Source of the DNA: G963665815 sp942492065 | GTDB lineage: Bacteria; Cloacimonadota; Cloacimonadia; Cloacimonadales; JAIOQZ01 | Assembly: GCA_942492065.1 (NCBI GenBank) | Contig: CALODV010000008.1 | Span: forward strand, 62,001 to 126,000 | Direction of reading: 5' to 3' | DNA: 64,000 nt | Part shown: positions 58,239 through 64,000 of the stretch, one piece after another | Position numbering within the stretch: position 1 is the stretch's first letter | Layout of the letters: the number at the start of each line of letters is the position of its first letter | Notes under the pieces: generated by a model | Told to the model about the DNA's origin: nothing | Database searches by the model: none | The model's input: only the letters and a program-made list of their open reading frames with translations | Program-made: the position numbers and the translations under genes

Positions 58239-58574
58239 ATGAGACCAGTTGATGGATTCATTGCTATGTGTTATATTCTTTCCGATTCAGATCATGTTGT
58301 AGATATGGCTGAACTTGTGGAACTAAAAGAAGTACTAGTTGATAAAGGTTTTGATCTTCATGATATTAACAGAATTGAAACTCAGATTATGAATATGGAT
58401 AACGATGACAAACTTGAATACGGCATCAAAACAATGGCTGCAGTTTCCAAACTTTCCGCTGATCAATTGGAATTACTGGTCGAATGTATGACTAAGATCT
58501 CCACTGCAGACGGTAGAGCTGACACTCATGAGCTTGAGTTGATTCAGCTTGTAAAAGGTGTTTGTACCAGATAA
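58239..58574 (+). CDS. Small TerB-like helical protein
   Basis: 111 residues, all helical and acidic: MCYILSDSDHVVDMAELVEL, then MTKISTADGRADTHELELIQ, the two Asp-containing hairpins typical of TerB/DjlA-N-like folds (D-x-D and a later AD-GxADxxE). Such domains may bind metal at the membrane or act as a scaffold; no function can be assigned. It is set between the two ptb copies with gaps of 13 and 12 bp. Confidence 0.6.
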   Translation: MRPVDGFIAMCYILSDSDHVVDMAELVELKEVLVDKGFDLHDINRIETQIMNMDNDDKLEYGIKTMAAVSKLSADQLELLVECMTKISTADGRADTHELELIQLVKGVCTR

Positions 58575-58586
58575 ACGGAAGATTCT

Positions 58587-59483
58587 ATGAAAACTGTAAA
58601 AACTCTTGCTGATCTTAAGGGAAAAACCAAAAAGAAACTTGCTGTAGCATATGCACAAGATCCTAACACCATCGAAGCAATTGCCAGAGCCGTTAAGGAA
58701 AACATTGTAGATGCTTACATGGTTGGTGATAAGTATGAGATTGAGAAAGTCGCTTCAGACAACAATATCGATCCGGCAATATTCAACATTGTAGATGTTC
58801 ATGGTGATACAGCTTCCACAAAAGAAGCAGTGCGCATGGTGAAATCCGGAGAAGCAGACATTCTGATGAAAGGTCTTGTAGCTACCGATAAGTATCTTAA
58901 GGCTGTTCTTGATAAACAGGATGGACTTCTTCCTCCCAAAAAGGTCCTCAGTCATATTTGTGCTGTGGAGCTTCCGAAATACGATAAACTTCTTCTTATT
59001 ACAGATGTTGCAGTAATTCCATTTCCTACTCTTCAGCAGAAAGTCGACATGATTCATTATGCGGTTAAGGCTGCGAGAAAACTTGGAATCGAAGTTCCCC
59101 GAATAGCACTTCTTTCTGCAACGGAAAAAGTAAATCCAAAGTTCGAAAGCACAACTGATGCGGCAGTTCTTTGTAAAATGGCAGATCGCGGAGTTTTCGG
59201 TGATGTAATAATTGATGGACCTCTTGATGTCTTTCTTGCCTGCGATAAACCGAGTGTAGCTATAAAAGGCGTTCCAACTCCTGTGGATGGTGATGCTGAT
59301 GTCCTTGTGTTCCCGAACATTGAATCCGGAAACATATTTTATAAAGGTCTCATGCGTTTTGCCGGTGGAGAACTTGCAGGATTACTGCAGGGAACCGAGA
59401 AACCTGTTATTGTTACTTCCAGATCGGAAAGTACTGATTCCAAGTATTATTCGATTGGTTTTGCAGCTCAAATGTCTGAATAG
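58587..59483 (+). CDS. ptb: Phosphate butyryltransferase, second copy
   Basis: 298 residues, aligned over its full length with the first copy (KLAVAYAQDPNTIEAIARAV, GEADILMKGLVATDKYLKAV, VSHIC-like site, DADVLVFPNIESGNIFYKGL, VIVTSRSES). The two differ at many positions, so the duplication is old and they may prefer different acyl chains. Ribosome site is weak (CGGAAG). Followed by rpiB 9 bp later. Confidence 0.85.
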   Translation: MKTVKTLADLKGKTKKKLAVAYAQDPNTIEAIARAVKENIVDAYMVGDKYEIEKVASDNNIDPAIFNIVDVHGDTASTKEAVRMVKSGEADILMKGLVATDKYLKAVLDKQDGLLPPKKVLSHICAVELPKYDKLLLITDVAVIPFPTLQQKVDMIHYAVKAARKLGIEVPRIALLSATEKVNPKFESTTDAAVLCKMADRGVFGDVIIDGPLDVFLACDKPSVAIKGVPTPVDGDADVLVFPNIESGNIFYKGLMRFAGGELAGLLQGTEKPVIVTSRSESTDSKYYSIGFAAQMSE

Positions 59484-59492
59484 GGAGATGAT

Positions 59493-59939
59493 ATGAAGAT
59501 AGCAATAGCGAGTGATCATGCAGGATTCCCCATGAAAGAGCACATCAGGGAATATCTCAGCTCAAAGTATGATGTAAAAGATTTTGGTACATATAGTACT
59601 GATTCTGTTGATTATCCTGATTTTGGTGCAAAAGCTTCGGAAGCTGTTGCATCGGGTGAATTTGAAAGAGGAGTTCTTGTTTGCGGTTCCGGTATTGGAA
59701 TGAGCATTATAGCCAACAAGGTTGATGGTGTCAGAGCTGCTCTTTGCTACCAGAAAGATCTGGCAATAATGTCTCGCAGACACAATAATTCCAATGTGTT
59801 AGTCCTTGCCGGCAGATATACTGCAAAGGAATATGCCGAAGAAATTATTGACAGCTGGATAGCTGAAGAATTTGAAGGCGACAGACATAATCGCAGAATA
59901 GATAAGATTAAAAAGTATGAAGAACGAGGTATAAAATGA
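59493..59939 (+). CDS. rpiB: Ribose 5-phosphate isomerase B
   Basis: 148 residues. MKIAIASDHAGFPMKEHIRE, DFGTYSTDSVDYPDFG, LVCGSGIGMSIIANKVDGVR with the catalytic Cys, and SRRHNNSNVLVLAGR are the standard RpiB motifs. It interconverts ribose and ribulose 5-phosphate. It overlaps glyA by four bases (ATGA); rpiB-glyA is a common bacterial neighbour pair. Confidence 0.94.
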   Translation: MKIAIASDHAGFPMKEHIREYLSSKYDVKDFGTYSTDSVDYPDFGAKASEAVASGEFERGVLVCGSGIGMSIIANKVDGVRAALCYQKDLAIMSRRHNNSNVLVLAGRYTAKEYAEEIIDSWIAEEFEGDRHNRRIDKIKKYEERGIK

Positions 59940-61243
59940 AAAGAATACAAATGCAGGATCCTGAAGTTTTCGGATTCATGAAGCAGGAACTGGAAAGACA
60001 GTCAGAAAATCTCGAGCTTATAGCATCTGAGAATTTTGTCTCCAGAGCAGTAATGGAAGCACAGGGATCTGTTTTAACAAACAAATACGCTGAAGGCTAT
60101 CCATACAGATGGAGCAAGAAAACAGGTAAAATCAATTACAAACTTTACGGACGCTATTACGGTGGATGTGAATATATCGATAAAGTTGAAGAACTTGCTA
60201 TTGAAAGAGTGAAAAAACTCTTTGGTGCTGAGCATGCAAATGTACAACCTCATTCAGGTTCACAGGCAAATATGGCTGCATACTTCTCACTGGTTAAACC
60301 GGGTGCAACAGTACTCAGTCTTGAACTTGCTCATGGTGGTCACCTTACTCACGGCCATCCGCTCAGTTTCTCAGGAGCACTCTATAATATTATTCATTAC
60401 GGAGTAGATCAGGATACTGAAACTTTCAACTACGATAATATTCGTGAGCTTGCCCTTAAACACAAACCTGATATGATTCTTACAGGTGCAAGTGCTTATC
60501 CTAGATCAATTGACTTCAAAATATTCAGAGATATATGTGATGAAGTTGGTGCTAAATTAATGGTTGATATGGCGCATATCGCCGGTTTAGTTGCAGCTGA
60601 TCTTCACATGAATCCTGTTCCTTATGCAGATGTTGTAACAACAACAACTCATAAAACTCTCAGAGGACCAAGAGCGGGACTCATTCTCTGTAAAGAAGAG
60701 CATGCAAAAGAAATCGATAAGTGGACATTCCCCGGTATCCAGGGTGGACCACTCATGCACGTTATTGCCGCTAAAGCAGTAGCCTTCAAAGAAGCTCTTT
60801 CAGATGAATTCAAGTCTTATCAGCAGCAGGTTGTTAAAAATGCAGAAGCACTTGCAAATGCTCTCATGGAAAGAGATTTTAATCTCGTTTCAGGAGGAAC
60901 AGATAACCACCTCATGCTGATCAATCTTGGTACAGAAGAACAAGGTGGACCTTCCGGTAAGAAAATGGAAGGCTGTCTGGATAAAGCAGGAATTACAGCT
61001 AATAAAAACACTGTTCCTTTCGATACAAGAACTCCATTTGTTGCTTCCGGTATCAGAATCGGAACTCCGGCAGTAACAACCAGAGGTATGAAAGAAGACG
61101 CAATGGTTGAAGTTGCTGAATTCATTAAACGCGTATATACAAATTATGGTGATGATGAAGCTCTAGCTGTAATTAAAAACGAAGTAAGAGATTTCTGCGC
61201 GAAGTATCCACTTTACGCAGATATTATTGAAGAGTTATCATAA
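59936..61243 (+). CDS. glyA: Serine hydroxymethyltransferase with a short insertion
   Basis: 435 residues. LIASENFVSRAVMEAQGSVL, NVQPHSGSQANMAAYFSLVK, LELAHGGHLTHG, DMAHIAGLVAADLH and TTTTHKTLRGPRAG with the PLP lysine are clear. Between NKYAEGYP and RYYGGCEYID, where most enzymes have only GK, there is a stretch of about 16 residues (YRWSKKTGKINYKLYG). It swaps the hydroxymethyl group between serine and tetrahydrofolate. Coupled to rpiB; a strong terminator follows. Confidence 0.94.
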   Translation: MKRIQMQDPEVFGFMKQELERQSENLELIASENFVSRAVMEAQGSVLTNKYAEGYPYRWSKKTGKINYKLYGRYYGGCEYIDKVEELAIERVKKLFGAEHANVQPHSGSQANMAAYFSLVKPGATVLSLELAHGGHLTHGHPLSFSGALYNIIHYGVDQDTETFNYDNIRELALKHKPDMILTGASAYPRSIDFKIFRDICDEVGAKLMVDMAHIAGLVAADLHMNPVPYADVVTTTTHKTLRGPRAGLILCKEEHAKEIDKWTFPGIQGGPLMHVIAAKAVAFKEALSDEFKSYQQQVVKNAEALANALMERDFNLVSGGTDNHLMLINLGTEEQGGPSGKKMEGCLDKAGITANKNTVPFDTRTPFVASGIRIGTPAVTTRGMKEDAMVEVAEFIKRVYTNYGDDEALAVIKNEVRDFCAKYPLYADIIEELS

Positions 61244-61309
61244 AGAATAGATTTTCATTGACATTTTAATCACGCTCTTTTGAGTGGTTTTAACAGTTAA
61301 GAAATAGGC

Positions 61310-61346
61310 TACGCCACCCTGACTGAAGGGGTGGCGTATTTTTTTT
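61310..61346 (+). terminator. Terminator of the ptb-rpiB-glyA operon
   Basis: TACGCCACCC (61310-61319) pairs with GGGTGGCGTA (61328-61337), ten bases and perfect, followed by eight T. It lies only 14 bases before the start of the next gene. Confidence 0.9.
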
Positions 61347-61359
61347 CAGGAGAAACTTA

Positions 61360-62259
61360 ATGAATTTGATTCATAAATTGATAATTGTGCTCTTACTGCT
61401 TTTTGTTATGGCAGGATGCAGTAAAAGAGATAAGGTCAGTATTGGTATCATAGATCCTTCGATGAACCACCTGCCTGTTGATATTGCTTTGAAGCAGGGA
61501 TTGCTTGGTGATTATAAAGTGTACCGGTTCAAGTCAGGATGGGAGCTGAATGAAGCTCTGGTTAATGATAAAGTAGATATAGCAATAATGCCTTTTACAT
61601 ATGCTGTTAAAAATGTAATTAATGGTAAGGGGACAAAAATAGTATCTCATTTTGAACGTGAAAGTGACGGTATAATCTGTCATAGAGATATAAAAACTAA
61701 AGGTGACTTGAACGGTAAAAAGATTGGCGTTCTGAGAGCTTCTACACTGGATGTGTTATGCTCTATATATGCTAAAGAAAACAATCTCAATTATGAACCG
61801 GTTTACTTCAGAACACCCATGGATATGGCTGCAGCCCTGGAAAACGGATCAGTTAATGCTCTCAGTTATTATGTACCGTCTATTTTTAAACTTGAAGACA
61901 AGTATGACATTCTTGACTGGTATGGAAACTACTACCCGAAACACCCATGCTGTAATATCGTAGCAGGTAATGCTATATTGAAGAAGGATCCGGACAAGGT
62001 GAAGGGTTTCCTGCAGTTAATGAACAAGGTGATTAATGAAAGACCAGCTTCTGAGGATTTGTGGAAAAATACTGCAAAATCAGTCTATGGGTTTAGTACC
62101 AGTTGTGATACTGTTTTTAATCACATATTTTATATAACCGGGCTTAAAGATTCAGATAAAGAGTTTGAAATCAAAGCCTCTGAAGAAATGTTTAATATGG
62201 GATACATTCCCAGAAAAGTGAACCCGAACGACTTGTATGAAGATTTGGGTCATTTGTAA
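61360..62259 (+). CDS. NMT1/SsuA-like substrate-binding lipoprotein
   Basis: 299 residues with a lipobox (LLLFVMAGCSKRD, Cys20). The mature part is a type II binding fold of the NMT1/ThiY/SsuA sort: NHLPVDIALKQGLLGDYKVY, KVDIAIMPFTYAVKNVINGK, GKKIGVLRASTLDVLC, NALSYYVPSIFKLED. Ligands of this group are sulfonates, nitrate/bicarbonate or thiamin precursors; which one is not shown here. Its stop overlaps the permease gene by 23 bp. Ribosome site AGGAG lies right behind the terminator of the previous operon. Confidence 0.82.
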   Translation: MNLIHKLIIVLLLLFVMAGCSKRDKVSIGIIDPSMNHLPVDIALKQGLLGDYKVYRFKSGWELNEALVNDKVDIAIMPFTYAVKNVINGKGTKIVSHFERESDGIICHRDIKTKGDLNGKKIGVLRASTLDVLCSIYAKENNLNYEPVYFRTPMDMAAALENGSVNALSYYVPSIFKLEDKYDILDWYGNYYPKHPCCNIVAGNAILKKDPDKVKGFLQLMNKVINERPASEDLWKNTAKSVYGFSTSCDTVFNHIFYITGLKDSDKEFEIKASEEMFNMGYIPRKVNPNDLYEDLGHL

Positions 62260-62956
62260 ATTTCTCTCTCTCATACTCATAGCAGGTCTTGTTCTAGCTA
62301 TGACTGCTGCTTGTGGTCTCGATTTCTCCTTCTACAATGGAATCAGATTGTCTTTCGTAGTCTTAGTTAAAGACCTGCTAATTTCTTTTTTAAGAGTAAC
62401 AATTGTATCTATAGCAGTATCGATTTTAGCATTATTTGTTGGTAAGATATATCAGTCCAGCAGGATTTTCTATCTAATTACACATGAGACAATTCATTTT
62501 CTGAGACACATTTCTCCCTTTGTCTGGATACCATTTGCCATCATCTGGTTTGGTCTGGGTGAAGCTCCGGTTGTATTTGTTCTTTCTGTCTCATTATTTT
62601 TTCCTGCTGTCTTTATGATAAAAGAAATATTTACTAAGATTCCACATGAATATATTGATGAAGCTCAAGTTTGCGGAAGTACATTTATTCAGCAGTTCTT
62701 GCTGATTGAATTACCTGTGTGTGCAGATGAACTGGTGAATGTATTCCGCATTGTGTGGGGTATGGGCTGGACAATTATCATAGCTGTGGAAATGCTGGGA
62801 GTACAATCCGGTCTGGGCTACAGACTGCTGGATTTCCGGTATCTTCTTAAGTACAGGGAGATGATTGTTTATATAATCATTATGGGTGTATTTGGAATCA
62901 TTATCAATCAGTTGATACTTTTCTCTGTGAGAAAACTGAAAGTCAGAATTTATTAA
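62237..62956 (+). CDS. ABC transporter permease (BPD_transp_1)
   Basis: 239 residues, about six membrane segments (LSLILIAGLVLAMTAACGL; LLISFLRVTIVSIAVSILAL; FVWIPFAIIWFGLGEAPVVF; IIIAVEMLGVQSGLGY; VYIIIMGVFGIIINQLILF). The EAA loop appears in YIDEAQVCGSTFIQQFLLIE (about 132), with Gly then Ile rather than the more common A-x3-G. It forms the channel for the lipoprotein upstream. No ATPase gene follows in the 214-base gap or in the remaining window, so the energising subunit must be elsewhere. Confidence 0.82.
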   Translation: MKIWVICKFLSLILIAGLVLAMTAACGLDFSFYNGIRLSFVVLVKDLLISFLRVTIVSIAVSILALFVGKIYQSSRIFYLITHETIHFLRHISPFVWIPFAIIWFGLGEAPVVFVLSVSLFFPAVFMIKEIFTKIPHEYIDEAQVCGSTFIQQFLLIELPVCADELVNVFRIVWGMGWTIIIAVEMLGVQSGLGYRLLDFRYLLKYREMIVYIIIMGVFGIIINQLILFSVRKLKVRIY

Positions 62957-63170
62957 GATATAACACGTTAAACTATCAATTTAAGATGAATTACTATCAA
63001 TAATGATAGAAGAAATCAGCAATCTTTGAATTTGCGTATTCTTATATAAATTTTAAGAAAACGTAAGTTACTGTTATTGAGAAGCTTATAATAGCATAGA
63101 ATACTCTCTAAATATTTGGCACAGCTCTTGTTTTGTATAAAGGAAAAATCAATAACAGGAGTTAAAAAAA

Positions 63171-63755
63171 ATGAAAAAATTAATCACAATAACTATGATG
63201 TTAGTATTAACAGTTGGATACCTCAGTGCATTTGATGGTAAAAGAAAAGGTTTTATACTTGGATGGGGACTTGGAATTGGTAAATTAGATCTGACTGAAA
63301 AGTATGACGGAATTAAAACCAAAGGTAACAGAAAAGACTTCAATTTTACAACAAATTCAAAAATTGGATGGGGATTTAATGAAAATTTCGAGCTGTATTA
63401 TACTTCAAAAAATTTCTGGGGCAGCCACTTAAACAAAGCAGGTAAGAAAGAAACATTCGTAACAAGCCTTTCAGCTTTTGGAGCGTCATATTATTTTAAA
63501 GATGCAGCAGAATCTGCATGGAAACCATCTGTGTTTGTCAGTGGTGGTGCAGGAATTGCCGGCTGGCAGAATCCATTTGAAGACGATGATGATACGGAAA
63601 CCCTCTCCGGATTTGGAGTATTTGGTGGAATAGGGTATGAATTTGCAAAGCACTATAGTTTTGAGTTGAGTGCAATGTTGGGTAATCCTCATAAAGGCTC
63701 ACATAAAATTGATGTAAATGGTGTAAGCTTGACAATAAATGCTTTGGCATTTTAA
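63171..63755 (+). CDS. Small outer-membrane beta-barrel protein
   Basis: 194 residues with a signal peptide (LITITMMLVLTVGYLSAFDG). Strands with aromatic ends and Gly-rich turns (FILGWGLGIGKLDLTEKYDG; IGWGFNENFELYYTSKNFWG; FVSGGAGIAGWQNPF; GVFGGIGYEFAKHYSFELSA) fit an eight-stranded OmpW/OmpA-like barrel, but it does not end in Phe in the standard way (NALAF). ATG follows AGGAG. The 214-base gap upstream is AT-rich, with TATAAT near 63090 as a possible -10. Confidence 0.65.
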   Translation: MKKLITITMMLVLTVGYLSAFDGKRKGFILGWGLGIGKLDLTEKYDGIKTKGNRKDFNFTTNSKIGWGFNENFELYYTSKNFWGSHLNKAGKKETFVTSLSAFGASYYFKDAAESAWKPSVFVSGGAGIAGWQNPFEDDDDTETLSGFGVFGGIGYEFAKHYSFELSAMLGNPHKGSHKIDVNGVSLTINALAF

Positions 63756-63802
63756 TAGATTACATAAAAACTTTAACTATAGATTTTCACTGAGAGGAAG
63801 AA

Positions 63803-64000
63803 ATGAAAAAAGTAGCAATAATTGTACTTATATTAGTAATGACTTCAGTTTTCGTTAATGCAGAAGAAACTTCTACTGAAGATTTGGAAAAAAAGATAGA
63901 AGAACTCGAAACTGAACTCGAGAAACTCAGAATAGAAGTAAGTGAAAGTAATCCTCTGCAAAGCGGTGAAACCAGAGATTGGGCAAAAGGCTGGTTCTTT
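63803..64000 (+). CDS. Exported coiled-coil protein, C-terminus cut by the window edge
   Basis: The open frame runs from the ATG at 63803 (ribosome site GAGAGGA) to the edge, 66 codons. A signal peptide (VAIIVLILVMTSVFVNAEE) is followed by a coiled coil with heptads of Leu and Glu (LEKKIEELETELEKLRIEV). The last visible part is RDWAKGWFF. The small barrel gene ends 47 bases upstream. Function unknown. Confidence 0.7.
   Translation, partial: MKKVAIIVLILVMTSVFVNAEETSTEDLEKKIEELETELEKLRIEVSESNPLQSGETRDWAKGWFF

Overview
The window looks like a chromosomal piece of a low-GC, anaerobic Gram-negative bacterium of the FCB superphylum (Bacteroidetes-like; Cloacimonadota, Delongbacteria or Marinimicrobia relatives are possible, but I cannot fix the phylum). 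The reasons are: several large secreted proteins ending in a type IX secretion (T9SS) sorting domain with the PNPFNPET motif, Omp28-like and DUF6029-type envelope proteins, a PorV-like barrel, an anaerobe-type hybrid cluster protein, formate dehydrogenase/selenocysteine accessory genes and phosphate butyryltransferases.

Layout. 1-6 kb (minus strand): edge of a secreted protein, an ABC_sub_bind-type binding protein, and a hisK-like / DUF898 / DUF898 / PorV-like gene cluster with an 11-base poly-G at the first DUF898 start codon. 6-9.3 kb: fdhD, mobA and selB, which serve a molybdenum- or tungsten-dependent, selenium-containing formate dehydrogenase encoded elsewhere. 9.5-10.4 kb: a zinc phospholipase C / P1-nuclease-like protein. 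10.5-16.6 kb: a compact eight-gene minus-strand operon headed by an Rrf2 regulator and ending in hybrid cluster protein. Between them lie two cupins, a zinc-ribbon protein, a SufC-like ABC ATPase, a HypB/UreG-like GTPase and a leaderless solute-binding protein; I read this as a candidate metal-cluster assembly or nitrosative-stress system. An intact insertion sequence (1,173 bp, 9-bp target duplication) lies between the operon promoter and a divergent small zinc-ribbon gene.

17.9-22.3 kb: uncharacterised envelope proteins and a GT4 glycosyltransferase. 22.4-31.5 kb: T9SS cargo and a thiol-redox operon (DsbD with a doubled N-terminal domain, Omp28-like lipoprotein, TlpA, DUF6029 barrel). 31.8-39.7 kb (plus strand): a glycogen / alpha-glucan operon (debranching-enzyme-like, GT4 synthase-like, GH57, alpha-glucan phosphorylase) with cutC. 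39.8-45.3 kb: an accessory island of three orphan Rhs-core tips, each with a different C-terminal domain and followed by candidate immunity genes. Two tips carry an in-frame palindromic insertion, and one of those is broken by a nonsense codon.

45.4-51.5 kb (minus strand): a TIGR03960-type radical SAM protein, RodZ-like protein, dapF, dapB and an M20 peptidase. 51.9-57.3 kb: more secreted proteins (Calx-beta protein, endonuclease I). 57.3-61.2 kb: ptb, a TerB-like gene, ptb, rpiB and glyA. 61.4-64 kb: an ABC importer lacking an adjacent ATPase, a small barrel, and a truncated coiled-coil protein at the right edge. No rRNA, convincing tRNA or CRISPR array was seen.
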